A stretch of 64,000 bases of DNA from Azospirillum tabaci (GTDB taxonomy: Bacteria > Pseudomonadota > Alphaproteobacteria > Azospirillales > Azospirillaceae). The stretch's first letter is position 1; the number at the start of each line of letters is the position of its first letter. The notes under the pieces were generated by a model. It had not been told where the DNA came from. It was given only the letters and a program-made list of their open reading frames with translations, and did no database searches. Made by a program: the position numbers and the translations under genes. Positions 1 through 10,820 of this stretch are shown here, one piece after another. The stretch covers positions 62,001-126,000 of the forward strand of contig NZ_JACCJY010000019.1 of the NCBI RefSeq assembly GCF_014596085.1, given 5' to 3'.

Positions 1-339
1 CTGGCCGACGCCAAGGCCAAGGCGCTGGAACTGGCCGCCAACTACACCCCGCCGGAGAAGGTCACCTACACGCTGCCCGGCCCCAATGGGCGGGCCGCGC
101 TGGAGCTGTTCCTGGAAGGCTTCGCGCTTCAGGGCAAGGCGACGCCGCACGACGTGGTCGTCTGCGGCAAGCTGGCCGAGATCCTGACCGGCGGGCCCAA
201 GGCCGACGTCACCCAGCCGGTGACCGAGAACCAGATGCTGGCGCTGGAGCGCCGGGTCTTCATGGAGTTGGTGCGCACCGAGGGCACCATCGACCGGGTG
301 GAGCACATGCTGACCACCGGCAAGCCGCTGCGGAACTGA
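1..339 (+). CDS. 3-hydroxyacyl-CoA dehydrogenase / enoyl-CoA hydratase, C-terminal part (5' truncated by window)
   Basis: The last 112 residues of a frame that is open from base 1 and stops with TGA at 337-339. The visible part (LADAKAKALELAANYTPPEK, then a helical ending with PLRN) resembles the C-terminus of the large FadB/FadN-like fatty-acid oxidation enzymes that hydrate enoyl-CoA and oxidise 3-hydroxyacyl-CoA. No catalytic residues lie in the visible portion, so the family call rests on the C-terminal pattern and on the acyl-CoA dehydrogenase gene only 18 bases downstream. Together they suggest a beta-oxidation operon that begins upstream of the window. Confidence 0.7.
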   Translation: MADAKAKALELAANYTPPEKVTYTLPGPNGRAALELFLEGFALQGKATPHDVVVCGKLAEILTGGPKADVTQPVTENQMLALERRVFMELVRTEGTIDRVEHMLTTGKPLRN

Positions 340-357
340 TTGGGGGAGGACTGAGCA

Positions 358-2148
<1,791 letters not shown>

Positions 2149-2179
2149 GGATCAGCCTTACGGGGTCTATGTCTTTGGT

Positions 2180-2216
2180 CCGGGATCGGTGTATGCTACA
2201 CCGGTTCCGGCTTTTT
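2180..2216 (+). terminator. rho-independent terminator after the acyl-CoA dehydrogenase gene
   Basis: A 14-bp stem (2180-2193 with 2197-2210, two G-U pairs) closes a TGC loop and is followed directly by CTTTTT. It lies 31 bases after the stop codon and ends the beta-oxidation operon. Confidence 0.85.
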
Positions 2217-2596
2217 CGTTTCGAGAGATGCGAAAGATAGAAAGTACGAATGCGGCGGGTCTTTCTCATGAACAAGCCTATGGCTTGATACAATCGTGTT
2301 CACTTTCGTCATGGAAGGTCGATACGCGAAATGGATATTGCTGTAGCGCAGCAACGCCATTGCTCAGAGCCTGCAATGTGACAAAGGTTAAATTCGGGTT
2401 GTCCAACCCCGCCGAAACGTGGTACATCTGATGTGACATTACCCTGCATAAGGACTTTCTACACCTTTTGGAATTGGGTCATATGATGCTTGAAAATGAC
2501 CTGCATTTTTTCCGAAACTGAGGGTTGGAACACTGGCCTTGTGTCAGGGCTGTACGTTCGGACCATTGAAAGCACTGAGTACGGGGGCACCACCAG
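2217..2596. other. AT-rich intergenic leader upstream of the response regulator
   Basis: About 380 bases with no convincing gene. It is clearly richer in A and T than its neighbours (for example GAAAGATAGAAAGTACGAAT near 2230), which stands out in a high-GC genome. An 80-codon open frame at 2189-2431 has no ribosome site and no family resemblance, and its codon use is unlike the neighbours. The stretch most likely holds promoter and regulatory DNA for the response-regulator gene. I cannot assign a -35/-10 pair with confidence. Confidence 0.5.
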
Positions 2597-3241
2597 ATGA
2601 AAATCCTGATCGGAGACGACCATGTGCTTTTCCGGGAGGGATTGCGCAGGCTGCTGGAGCAGCTGAAGGAGGGTGCCAGCTTTGAGGAAGCCAGCAACTT
2701 TGATGAGCTTCTGGAAAAGGCTGGCAAGGGCGAGACGTACGATCTCGTCCTGACCGATCTGCGCATGCCCGGTTGGCCCGGCTTCTCCGGCATCCAAGAC
2801 CTGCGGGGAAAGCAGCCCGACTCCAAGGTCGTGGTCGTGTCCGCGTCCGAAGCGCATCACGACGTCCGCGACGCGCTGGAGCATGGCGCCGCAGGCTACA
2901 TCCCGAAATCGTCCAGCGTGAAGATCATGCTGAGCGCGCTGGATCTCATCTTCTCCGGCGGCGTCTATGTGCCGCCGACCGTGCTGCGCGAATCCGGGGA
3001 GTCGGAGGTGCGCGTCGGCGCCATCCCGCCCAGCGACCCGCAGCTCGACCATCTGCTGACCCAGCGTCAGCGCGAGGTTCTGGACCGCCTGCGCGAAGGC
3101 AAGTCCAACAAGCAGATCGCCCATGAGCTGGGCCTGTCGGAAGGCACGGTGAAGATCCACATGACGGCGATCTTCAAGTCGCTGGGTGTGCGCAACCGCA
3201 CCCAGGCCGCCATGGCCTTCCCGCAGTCGCACTCTGCCTGA
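2597..3241 (+). CDS. LuxR/NarL-family response regulator (orphan)
   Basis: A 214-residue two-component output protein. The receiver domain fills residues 1-120: the acidic pair follows MKILIG, the phosphoacceptor is Asp54 in LVLTDLRMPG, and a late Lys falls in AAGYIPKSS. A LuxR-type helix-turn-helix occupies about 150-208 (LTQRQREVLDRLREGKSNKQ, then LSEGTVKIHM). Phosphorylation should control DNA binding. No histidine kinase is adjacent, so its partner is elsewhere. The ATG has only a poor ribosome site, and the AT-rich leader before it may carry regulation. A strong terminator follows. Confidence 0.92.
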   Translation: MKILIGDDHVLFREGLRRLLEQLKEGASFEEASNFDELLEKAGKGETYDLVLTDLRMPGWPGFSGIQDLRGKQPDSKVVVVSASEAHHDVRDALEHGAAGYIPKSSSVKIMLSALDLIFSGGVYVPPTVLRESGESEVRVGAIPPSDPQLDHLLTQRQREVLDRLREGKSNKQIAHELGLSEGTVKIHMTAIFKSLGVRNRTQAAMAFPQSHSA

Positions 3242-3262
3242 CCGATCGGCTGCTCTATCTTT

Positions 3263-3303
3263 GAAAACGCCCGCGGGATCGTCCGCGGGCGTTTTCGTTT
3301 TTT
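3263..3303 (+). terminator. rho-independent terminator of the response-regulator gene
   Basis: A perfect 14-bp inverted repeat (3263-3276 with 3283-3296) with a six-base loop is followed by GTTTTTT. It begins 22 bases after the stop codon. Confidence 0.93.
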
Positions 3304-3333
3304 GGAATGGTGCCTGTGCGGCGGTGGGGCGCC

Positions 3334-3768
3334 TCAGCCCATCCCGGCGACGTAGCCGCGCAGGGACTCGACCTCCAGTTCCGCGTCGTCCAACCGCGCC
3401 TTGACGATGTCGCCGATGCTGACCAGCCCGACGAGTTCACCGTCCTCAAGGATCGGCAGATGGCGGATTCGGCGTTGCGTCATGACGCCCATGATCTGGG
3501 ACACCGTGTCGGACGGGCTCCCGGTGACGAGGTCGCGGGTCATCAGGTCGCCGACTGGCCGCTCCAGGGCGGTGGCCCCATCCGCGGCCACGGCGCGGAC
3601 GATGTCGCGTTCCGACAGGATTCCGGCGGGCCGGCCGTCGTCCCTCATGACCAGGACGGCACCGATTTTGTGATGGGCGAGTTTGCGGGCGACCGCGTCG
3701 ATCCGGTCGTCCGGACTGGCGGTGATGATCTCCGTGCCCTTCCTTTTCAAGACGGCGGCAATGTGCAT
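3334..3768 (-). CDS. tandem CBS-domain protein
   Basis: A 144-residue soluble protein made of two CBS domains and little else. The first (residues 8-65) contains KIGAVLVMRDDGRPAGILSE. The second (about 73-130) contains RIRHLPILEDGELVGLVSIG. Stand-alone CBS pairs bind adenine nucleotides such as AMP, ATP or SAM and act as sensors or tethers; the target here is unknown. GGAGG lies about nine bases before the ATG. The gene converges with the response-regulator gene. A role in energy or stress sensing is inferred from the family only. Confidence 0.9.
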   Translation of the reverse strand: MHIAAVLKRKGTEIITASPDDRIDAVARKLAHHKIGAVLVMRDDGRPAGILSERDIVRAVAADGATALERPVGDLMTRDLVTGSPSDTVSQIMGVMTQRRIRHLPILEDGELVGLVSIGDIVKARLDDAELEVESLRGYVAGMG

Positions 3769-3837
3769 AGTTGTGCTTCCTCCCGCGCGGATTCACGAAA
3801 GGGAATGCTCCCCCACCGTCGCCTCCCTAGGAAGTCG

Positions 3838-3881
3838 CAAAAAGGAACAGGCCGGATACCCCTTTCGGAGTAACCGGCCTG
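3838..3881 (-). terminator. rho-independent terminator of the OmpW gene
   Basis: On the minus strand CAGGCCGG (3881-3874) pairs with CCGGCCTG (3855-3848). An inner TACTCC/GGGGTA helix is capped by a GAAA tetraloop, and TTCCTTTTT follows. A second perfect palindrome (GGCCTCCCGCGGGAGGCC, 3899-3916) lies between it and the OmpW stop codon. Confidence 0.85.
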
Positions 3882-3929
3882 AAGCCAGGGTTTCGCGAGG
3901 CCTCCCGCGGGAGGCCCCGGAGGTGTCGA

Positions 3930-4628
3930 TCAGAAGCGGTAGCCGATGCCCAGGCCGACCAGCCACGGGTCGATCTTGACGTCCGAACGGACGGTGGTGC
4001 CCAGGTTGGTCTGCGCCGTGACGTCGGTCTTCAGGAAGATCTTCTTCACGTCGAGGTTCAGCGACCAGTTGCCGGTCAGAGCAACGTCCACACCAGCCTG
4101 CAGAGCCCAGCCGAAGCGGTTCTCGTAGTCGGTGTCGGTGATGCGCAGGCCGATGCCGTTCGCCTTGTTGGCGGCGTCTTCGCGGTAGAACAGGGTGTAG
4201 TTGATGCCGGCGCCGACATACGGGCTGACGCGCTCCTTCGGGAAGAAGTGATACTGCGCGGTCAGGGTCGGCGGCAGCAGCGACACCTTGCCAACGTCCA
4301 CGGAGCCGCCGAGGCCCGGCAGGATCGAGCCCTTGACGTTGTGGCGGCTGGTGCCGGCGATCAGCTCGAGAGCGATGTTGTCCGTGACGAAGTAGGAGAA
4401 GTCGAGTTCCGGAATGTAGTCGTTGTTGATCCGGGCCTCGCCGATGTTGGTGGTGCCCTGGTGAATCAGGTCGCCCGACTCCTGCGGGATCACGGCCAGG
4501 GCGCGCGCGCGCACGAGGATGTCACCGGCGGACTTGCCCTTGAAATCCTGGGCCAGCGACGGGGAGGAAACGGCGGCAAGAGCCGTGGTCGCCAGCAGGG
4601 CGGCGGCGGCGCGCTTCAGGAAAGTCAT
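3930..4628 (-). CDS. ompW: OmpW-family outer membrane protein
   Basis: A 232-residue protein with a clear signal peptide (a KRAAAALLATTALAA core, probable cleavage after SLAQ near residue 27). It ends with the beta-barrel signature DPWLVGLGIGYRF, whose terminal aromatic residue is the usual outer-membrane insertion signal. The OmpW hallmarks PPTLTAQYHFFP and SPYVGAGINYTLF are present around residues 105-135. OmpW proteins form eight-stranded barrels with a hydrophobic channel and respond to oxygen, iron and osmotic state. It is a single gene closed by a strong terminator. Confidence 0.93.
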   Translation of the reverse strand: MTFLKRAAAALLATTALAAVSSPSLAQDFKGKSAGDILVRARALAVIPQESGDLIHQGTTNIGEARINNDYIPELDFSYFVTDNIALELIAGTSRHNVKGSILPGLGGSVDVGKVSLLPPTLTAQYHFFPKERVSPYVGAGINYTLFYREDAANKANGIGLRITDTDYENRFGWALQAGVDVALTGNWSLNLDVKKIFLKTDVTAQTNLGTTVRSDVKIDPWLVGLGIGYRF

Positions 4629-4717
4629 GGGATTCGCTCCAGGGCAGAATTAGCTGATGTCGTTTTTTTGGCTTAAAGCCTGGAGATGTATTACCAGAGT
4701 TTTTCTAGGGTTGCTAT

Positions 4718-4750
4718 GCCGCCTCAACCAAAACGTCATAGTGAGGCGGC
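4718..4750. repeat. imperfect hairpin between the lipoprotein and OmpW genes
   Basis: GCCGCCTCA (4718-4726) pairs with TGAGGCGGC (4742-4750) across a 15-base loop. It lies 39 bases past the stop of the minus-strand lipoprotein gene and could end that transcript. No T-run follows on either strand, so a terminator role is only a guess. Confidence 0.35.
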
Positions 4751-4788
4751 TTTGCAACAGCGACGAGTTGTCGCATGGACTGCATCTC

Positions 4789-5262
4789 TTAACGCGCTGG
4801 TGCCATAGATGGTTGTGGGGACTGGGAAGGGATTTGCGTCAGGCAGTTCTGTACGATCACGTAGCACTGGCCGAGTCGGCTTCCGCCGCTGGACGAACCG
4901 CCATAAACGATGCGTTCCACCGCGCCATTGCGCAGGGTGAAAGTCGCATCGCAGTCGATGCTTCTCACGTCATAGCCGTAGCCGCCCCAGGCGCCATAGG
5001 GATAGCCCCAGTAGCCGCCATAGCCGCCCCAGGACGGGTAGGAATACAGCCGGTTGCTGCGGTAGGTGAAGAATTCCAGATCCCCGGCGGTAGCCTGCCG
5101 TTCCGGAACCCCGGCGCAGGACAGCAGCGTCTGCTTCGGCATGCCGACCAATGCGTTCTGGGCGACCATCGCCTGATCGGCGGCCGGATTGGCGCAGCCG
5201 GCCAGAAAGCCGCCGGCCAGAAGAACCGCAACGAAACCGCTTCCCGTCATCGTCCCGCGCAT
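4789..5262 (-). CDS. small lipoprotein, Tyr/Gly-rich, function unknown
   Basis: A 157-residue protein with a type II signal peptide. The hydrophobic stretch ends in LAGGFLAGCAN, so Cys22 should be lipidated. The middle (residues about 77-97) is extremely rich in Gly, Tyr and Trp (SWGGYGGYWGYPYGAWGGYG), followed by a Cys-containing end. Such proteins are common and uncharacterised in Azospirillum-like genomes. GGGAG lies eight bases before the first ATG, which favours this start over the internal ATG at 5250. It is adjacent to the FAD oxidoreductase gene (14 bases), but a functional link is not evident. Confidence 0.75.
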   Translation of the reverse strand: MRGTMTGSGFVAVLLAGGFLAGCANPAADQAMVAQNALVGMPKQTLLSCAGVPERQATAGDLEFFTYRSNRLYSYPSWGGYGGYWGYPYGAWGGYGYDVRSIDCDATFTLRNGAVERIVYGGSSSGGSRLGQCYVIVQNCLTQIPSQSPQPSMAPAR

Positions 5263-5276
5263 CGCCGTTTCTCCCG

Positions 5277-6428
5277 TCAGGGGCGCCGCAGCCGGGCCGG
5301 CGCCAGATCCTCCTCACGCACGCCGAGTGCCGCGACCTCCACCGGCAGGCCGCTTCCGGTAACCAGCGCCGCCGCGGTGCGGCCCATGGCCGGCGCCGTC
5401 TGGATGCCGTAGCCGCCCTGGCCGGCCAGCCAGAAGAAACCGTCCGCGGACTCGTCGTAGCCCACCACCATCACCTTGTCGGCGACGAAGCTGCGCAAGC
5501 CCGCCCATTTGTGCGTGATACGTCGAACGGAAAACCGCACCGCCTGTTCCATACGGTCGATGGCGACGGCGATGTCCAACTCCTCCGGTTGCACGTCGCA
5601 GGGCTCCACGGGCGTCTCGTCGGCGGGGGAGAGCAGCAGCCGGCCCGACTCCGGCTTCATGTAGAATTGCTCGTCCACGTCGATGATCATCGGCCAGCCG
5701 GCGAGTCCCGCCGTGTCCGCCGCATCGTCGAACACAGGATCGAACGTGACGGCGGTGCGCCGCTTCGGCACCAGCCCGACGGGGCGCACCCCGGCCATCC
5801 CCGCCAGACCGTCGGCCCAGGCGCCCGCCGCGTTGACCAGAATCGGCGCGGTGAAAAGGCCCGCCGGGGTGGTGGCGATCCACAGCCCGTCGCGCCGCTC
5901 CAGCGCCGTCACCCCGGCGTCGGTCACCAGCCGTCCGCCGCGCGCCTTCAGCCCGCGCAGATAGCCGCTGTGGATGGCGTGGACGTCCATGTCCATGGCC
6001 GTCGGTTCCCACACCGCGCCATCCACGTAATCGGCTTTGAGAAAAGGCGCTCGGGCAAGCGCCTGGGCGCGGTCGAGGCGCTCGACGGTCGGGGTCAGCC
6101 GGCGTCCCTCGGCGAAGTCGCGGTCCAGCGCGGCGGTCTGGTCCGCGCGCCCGATCAGCAGGACGCCGCGCGGAGTCAGCAGCGGGTGCTCCGAAAAGCC
6201 CTCCGGCGGGTTGGTGTAGAAATCCCAGCTCGCCACCGTCAGCGCGCGGACCACCGGATGCCCGTAGGTCTGCGTGTAGAGCGCCGCCGACCGGCCGGTG
6301 GAGTGGTAGCCGGGCTGGCTCTCCCGCTCCAGCACGGCGACGCTGCCGTGCGCCGCCAGCTCATAAGCCGCCGAGGCGCCGGCCATGCCGCCGCCGACGA
6401 TCAGGAAATCCACCCGTTCCACGTCCAC
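5277..6428 (-). CDS. FAD-dependent oxidoreductase (DadA/glycine oxidase family)
   Basis: A 383-residue DAO-family flavoenzyme. The N-terminal dinucleotide fold DFLIVGGGMAGASAAYELAA binds the ADP part of FAD, and the C-terminal flavin-contact region reads FWLAGQGGYGIQTAPAMGR. Members oxidise amines or amino acids to imines, with electrons going to oxygen or a quinone. The substrate cannot be told here and no amino-acid racemase is adjacent. The annotated start is a GTG at 6428. A second GTG at 6422 sits at a better distance from GGGAGAG and may be the true start. Confidence 0.82.
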   Translation of the reverse strand: MDVERVDFLIVGGGMAGASAAYELAAHGSVAVLERESQPGYHSTGRSAALYTQTYGHPVVRALTVASWDFYTNPPEGFSEHPLLTPRGVLLIGRADQTAALDRDFAEGRRLTPTVERLDRAQALARAPFLKADYVDGAVWEPTAMDMDVHAIHSGYLRGLKARGGRLVTDAGVTALERRDGLWIATTPAGLFTAPILVNAAGAWADGLAGMAGVRPVGLVPKRRTAVTFDPVFDDAADTAGLAGWPMIIDVDEQFYMKPESGRLLLSPADETPVEPCDVQPEELDIAVAIDRMEQAVRFSVRRITHKWAGLRSFVADKVMVVGYDESADGFFWLAGQGGYGIQTAPAMGRTAAALVTGSGLPVEVAALGVREEDLAPARLRRP

Positions 6429-6530
6429 TCTCCCTTTCCGGCGCCCGGCCGGTCATTCATCCGCCATATCTTATGCGTCCGGGAGTGCGGAATGAAGCCG
6501 TGAAAGCCTGCGAATAGGAATTGCAGCCGG

Positions 6531-9500
6531 TCACGCCGCGCCGCGCAGTTCCTCGGCCTTCTGCAAATCCACGCTGACGAGCTGCGACACGCCCCGTTCC
6601 ACCATCGTCACGCCGAAGAGCCGGTCCACGCGGGCCATGGTGAGGCGGTGGTGGGTGATGATGAGGAAGCGGGTGTTGCCCTCCCGCGCAATGTCCTCGA
6701 CCAGATCGCAGAAGCGGCCGACATTGGCCTCGTCCAGCGGCGCGTCCACCTCGTCCAGAACGCAGATCGGGGCGGGGTTGGAGCGGAAGACGGCGAACAG
6801 CAGCGACAGCGCCGTCAGCGCCTGCTCGCCGCCCGACAGCAGCGACAGGACCTGAAGCTTCTTGCCCGGCGGGCTGGCGTAGATCTCCAATCCGGCCTGC
6901 AGCGGGTCTTCGGCGTTGACCAACTCCAGATGCGCTTTGCCGCCGCCGAACAGGCGGATGAACAGCTCCTGGAAATTGCGGTTCACCGTGTCGAAGGAAG
7001 CGACCAGACGCTCCCGCGCCTCGCGGTTCAGGCTGGCGATGCCCTGGCGCAGGCGGGCGATGGCGCTGACCAGATCCTCGCGCTCGGTTTGCAGGGTGCC
7101 GATCTGCGTTTCCAGCTCGGCGGCCTCGATCTCGGCGCGCAGGTTCACCGGCCCCATGTTCTCCCGCTCGCGGGTCAGCTTGTCGAGGCGCGATTCCACG
7201 ATGGCCACGTCGGGCATCGGCTCGTCGGGGGAAAGGTCGGCGGCGGCGCGGGTCTGCTCGGGGCGGCAGTTCAGCCGCTCGGCGATCCGCTCGGTCAGGG
7301 TCTGGCCGTTCTGAAGCGCGGCGGAGACGGCGGCCTCGGCGTGGGCGCGGGCCTCGCGGGCGTCGGCCAGCCCGGATTCGGCCTGCTTCAGCAGCTTCTC
7401 GGTTTCGGCCAACCGGTTCTCGGCGTCGGCCAGAGCGTCGGCGGCGCGCTTGCGGGCGCGTTCCGCCTCGCTGATCCGGCCGAGCAGGGCTTGGCGGTCG
7501 GCCTCGATCGCCGCCGGGCGGCTTTGCAACTGCGCGAGATCCGTTTCGGCGGCGGCGGCACGCTGCTTCAACTCGGCCACGCGCCCGCCCGCTCCGGCGG
7601 AGCGGGTGCCCCAGGAGGCGACGTCCTGCTGGATGGCGGACAAGCGCTGGCGGCGGGACTGCGCCTCGCGGGTCAGGCGGTCCAGCGCGTTCTGCTTCTC
7701 GGACAGGACGGCGCGGTGCTCGGCCAAGGTGGCTCGGCGGTCGTTGACGGCGTCGCGGCCCTCGCGCGGGTCGGGCAGGGCGTCCAGCAGCTCCCGCGCC
7801 TCTTCCAGAGCGGCCTCGGCCTCCTGCCGGTCGGTCTCCAGCCGCGCGATGCCATCGACCACCGCCGCCAGCTTCGACGCGGCGGCGTCGGCCTCGCGGG
7901 CCAGCTTGGCGTGGCGGTCGCGGGCGGCGGTCACCCCGGCGAAGGCCTCGCGCACCGCGTCGCGGGCGCGGCGGTCGGCCTGGGCGGCCTCCTCGACGGC
8001 GCGCTTGGCCTCGTCCAGAGCGTCGCGGGCAACCTCCAGCCGCTCGTCGGCGAGGTCCAGCTCGCCGCGCAGCTCGTTCAGGCGGTTGCGCTGCTTCAGG
8101 CGGACGGCGGCGGCCGTCGGCGCACCGGCCTGCACGGTCAGCCCGTCCCAGCGCCACGCCCCGCCGTCGCGGCTGACCAGGATCTGGCCGGGCGCGAGAC
8201 CGGAGGCCAGAGTGGCGCCCGCCGCGTCGTCGCCCACCACGCCGATGTGCGACAGGGCGCGGGCGGCGGCGTCCGGTCCCTGGACGCGGGCGGCCAGCGG
8301 CTCGGCCCCTGCGGGCAGGGGGGCGGCGTCGGTGTAGGGCGGCAGGGGACGCCAGTGGACCGGGGCGGCCTCGTCCAGCGGGGCGGTCAGCGCGTCGCCC
8401 AGCGCCGCCGCCAGGGCGCCCTCATAGCCGGGTGCGACGGTCACAGCGTCGACCAGTGGCGGGAACAGGTCCCCGGCCCCGGCGGAGAGAAGCTCGGCCA
8501 GCGCCTTCTCCTCCGCCTTCAGCTTGGCGCGTGCGGATTCGGCGGCCTGCAGGGCCTCGCGGGCGCGGGCTTGGGCGGGTTCGGCGTCGGACTTGGCGCG
8601 TTCGGCCTGCTCGGCGGTCTCGCGGGCGTCCTCCAGCCGCTGTTCGGCCAGCTCGACGGCCAGTTCGGACTCGGCCACGTCGGCGCGGGCGGCGATCTCG
8701 CGCTCCAGCGCGTCGCGTTGCGCCTGCTGCTCGGCGAGGCGCTTGGCGAGCCCGGAGGCCCGCGTTTCAAAATCAGCGACCTGCCGCTGGGTGGCGGCGC
8801 GGCGTGCCTCGTCGGCGGCGGTCTGCTCGGTCAGGCGGGTCAGCTCGCGGTCGAGCGCGTCCACCGCCTCCCGCGCGTCGGCCAGCGCCTCGCGCGCGGC
8901 CTCCTCCAGCATCTCCTCGTCGGCCTGGGCTTCCAGCAGCCGGTCGCGCTCGGCCTCCAGCCGGGCCAGGGCGTCCCCGGCGTCGGCGGCCAGAGCTTCC
9001 TCGCGGCCGAGGTCCCCGGCGATCTGCTGCAGGCGGGAGAGCAGGGCGCGCTGCTGCTCGGCGACCCGTTTCTCCTCGGCGTCGAGCTGTTCCTTGGCGA
9101 TGACCAGCCTTTGCAGGGCGGCGGCGGCCGCCGCTTCGGCCTGGCGCTTTTCCGGCAGCCCGGCGGCATCGTCGGTGCGGCGGGTGGTCAGCTGGGTGAC
9201 CGCCAGCATCAGCTCCCGCACCGCGCCCTCGGCCTTGGCGAAGGCGCCGCGGGCGCGCGCCAGTTCGCCTTCATGGGCGATCCAGCGCAGATGCCAGAGC
9301 ACCGCTTCCGCCTTGCGGATCTGTTCGGAGAGGTTGCGGTAGCGGGCGGCCTGCCGCGCCTGCTTCTTCAGGCTCTGAAGCTGGGTGTCCATGGCCCCGA
9401 TCACGTCGTCGAGGCGCATGAGGTTGCTTTCGGCCGCCTTCAGCCGCAGCTCCGCCTCGTGCCGGCGGGAGTGCAGGCCGGTGATGCCCGCCGCCTCCTC

Positions 9501-9992
9501 CAGCAGCATGCGGCGGTCCTGCGGCTTGGCGTTGATGATCTGGCCGACCTTGCCCTGGCTGACCAGCGCCGGGGACCCGGCGCCCGAAGCATTGTCGGCG
9601 AAGAGGAGCTGGACATCGCGGGCGCGCACCAGCTTGCCGTTGATGCGGTAGTCGGAGCCGTTGCCGCGCTCGATCCGCCGCGTCACCTCCAGCTCGTCAT
9701 GCTCGTTGAAGCCGGCGGGGGCGGTGCGCGTGCGGTTGTCGATGAGGAGGGCGACCTCGCCCAGATTGCGGGCCGGACGATTGGCCGTGCCGCCGAAGAT
9801 GACGTCGTCCATGTCGTCGCCGCGCATCCGCTTGGCGGAGGTTTCCCCCATCACCCAGCGGAGCGCCTCCACCAGATTCGACTTGCCGCAGCCGTTGGGT
9901 CCGACGATGCCGGTCATGCCCGGCTCGATCACCAGATCGGTGGCGTCGACGAACGACTTGAAGCCGGACAGGCGGAGGCGCGTGAAGTGCAC
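6531..9992 (-). CDS. smc: chromosome segregation SMC protein
   Basis: A 1153-residue SMC ATPase, the bacterial condensin subunit that organises and segregates chromosomes with ScpA/ScpB. Walker A GPNGCGKSN is at 31-39. Two long coiled coils rich in Ala, Glu and Arg surround a hinge near residues 510-640 (GAGDLFPPLVDAVTVAPGYE). The C-terminal signature LSGGEQAL is followed by Walker B ICVLDEVDAPLDEAN. Length is normal. It lies 24 bases after the DsbA-like gene, part of the conserved alphaproteobacterial DUF721-dsbA-smc cluster. The opposite strand carries a 1358-codon open frame produced by biased codons; it is not a gene. Confidence 0.97.
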   Translation of the reverse strand: MHFTRLRLSGFKSFVDATDLVIEPGMTGIVGPNGCGKSNLVEALRWVMGETSAKRMRGDDMDDVIFGGTANRPARNLGEVALLIDNRTRTAPAGFNEHDELEVTRRIERGNGSDYRINGKLVRARDVQLLFADNASGAGSPALVSQGKVGQIINAKPQDRRMLLEEAAGITGLHSRRHEAELRLKAAESNLMRLDDVIGAMDTQLQSLKKQARQAARYRNLSEQIRKAEAVLWHLRWIAHEGELARARGAFAKAEGAVRELMLAVTQLTTRRTDDAAGLPEKRQAEAAAAAALQRLVIAKEQLDAEEKRVAEQQRALLSRLQQIAGDLGREEALAADAGDALARLEAERDRLLEAQADEEMLEEAAREALADAREAVDALDRELTRLTEQTAADEARRAATQRQVADFETRASGLAKRLAEQQAQRDALEREIAARADVAESELAVELAEQRLEDARETAEQAERAKSDAEPAQARAREALQAAESARAKLKAEEKALAELLSAGAGDLFPPLVDAVTVAPGYEGALAAALGDALTAPLDEAAPVHWRPLPPYTDAAPLPAGAEPLAARVQGPDAAARALSHIGVVGDDAAGATLASGLAPGQILVSRDGGAWRWDGLTVQAGAPTAAAVRLKQRNRLNELRGELDLADERLEVARDALDEAKRAVEEAAQADRRARDAVREAFAGVTAARDRHAKLAREADAAASKLAAVVDGIARLETDRQEAEAALEEARELLDALPDPREGRDAVNDRRATLAEHRAVLSEKQNALDRLTREAQSRRQRLSAIQQDVASWGTRSAGAGGRVAELKQRAAAAETDLAQLQSRPAAIEADRQALLGRISEAERARKRAADALADAENRLAETEKLLKQAESGLADAREARAHAEAAVSAALQNGQTLTERIAERLNCRPEQTRAAADLSPDEPMPDVAIVESRLDKLTRERENMGPVNLRAEIEAAELETQIGTLQTEREDLVSAIARLRQGIASLNREARERLVASFDTVNRNFQELFIRLFGGGKAHLELVNAEDPLQAGLEIYASPPGKKLQVLSLLSGGEQALTALSLLFAVFRSNPAPICVLDEVDAPLDEANVGRFCDLVEDIAREGNTRFLIITHHRLTMARVDRLFGVTMVERGVSQLVSVDLQKAEELRGAA

Positions 9993-10016
9993 GGGATCGA
10001 AGCCTTCTGCGCGGCC

Positions 10017-10697
10017 TTACTTCACCAGCTTGTCGATGGCGGCGGCGAAGGTCTCGAAGGACTGCGCGCCGCTGATGGTGGCCGCGCCCTCGTTGAGGAC
10101 GAAGGTCGGGGTGGCCTCCACCTTGTACTTGTCCTGGCCGACCAGACGGCTCTGCAGGATGCCGTCGGCCAGCGCCTGGTTGGCCATGCAGGCGTTGATG
10201 ACCTGCTCGCTCATGCCGGCGAGCTTGCCGTACTGGGCCAGCGCCTTGGCCGGGTCGGCGGCGCGGCTCCATTGGCCCTGGCTTTTGAACAGGACGTCGA
10301 GCAGCGGGTAGTAGCGCTCCGCCGGGGCGCAGCGGGCCAGCATGGAAGCGCGCAGCGCCGCCTGATCGAAGGGGAAGTCGCGGAAGATCAGCTTCGCCTT
10401 GCCGGTATCGATGTAGGCTTCCTTGATCTTCGGCAGCGTCTCGGTGTGGAAGGCGGCGCAGTGCGGGCAGGTCATCGACGAATAGTCGAGGATCGTCACC
10501 GGCGCGTTGGGGTTGCCGAGCACCCGGTCGGCCAGCAGATCGGCCGTCGAGGGCGCCGGGGCCTGCGCCGTCTGCACGGGCGGCTGCACCGGCAGAGTCT
10601 GCCCGTTCGACGGCCGGGAGCCGACGACGGCGAGCCCGATGATCAGCGTCATGCCGACCGCGATCAGGGCGGTGATGCCCAAAAGGTTGCGGTTCAC
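10017..10697 (-). CDS. DsbA-family thiol:disulfide oxidoreductase
   Basis: A 226-residue periplasmic thioredoxin-fold protein. Residues 5-27 form a membrane anchor or uncleaved signal, and a Pro/Gln-rich linker follows to about residue 55. The active site is CPHC at 77-80 and the cis-proline loop is EATPTFVLN. It should introduce or isomerise disulfides in exported proteins. The next gene, smc, starts 24 bases on, and the DUF721 gene lies 123 bases upstream. TATAAT-like sequence near 10728 may be promoter. It fits DsbA/ScsC-like enzymes better than DsbG. Confidence 0.9.
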   Translation of the reverse strand: MNRNLLGITALIAVGMTLIIGLAVVGSRPSNGQTLPVQPPVQTAQAPAPSTADLLADRVLGNPNAPVTILDYSSMTCPHCAAFHTETLPKIKEAYIDTGKAKLIFRDFPFDQAALRASMLARCAPAERYYPLLDVLFKSQGQWSRAADPAKALAQYGKLAGMSEQVINACMANQALADGILQSRLVGQDKYKVEATPTFVLNEGAATISGAQSFETFAAAIDKLVK

Positions 10698-10820
10698 TTT
10701 GGCCTCATCCCTACCAGATGTTGATGGTATAATCGAAACTCCCCTTTTGCGGCAAGAGTATGGCCCAGCCCGAGCCGGCTCCTGCCTCCCAAGGGGATCG
10801 CACGATGCATCGCTCGATCT

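Noticed and set aside
6648..10724. A 1358-codon open frame on the plus strand opposite smc and the dsbA-like gene
   Set aside because: Low-complexity Gly/Ala/Leu/Gln/Arg protein produced by reading antisense to biased GC-rich codons; no domain, ribosome site or terminator, while the minus strand encodes well-conserved proteins.
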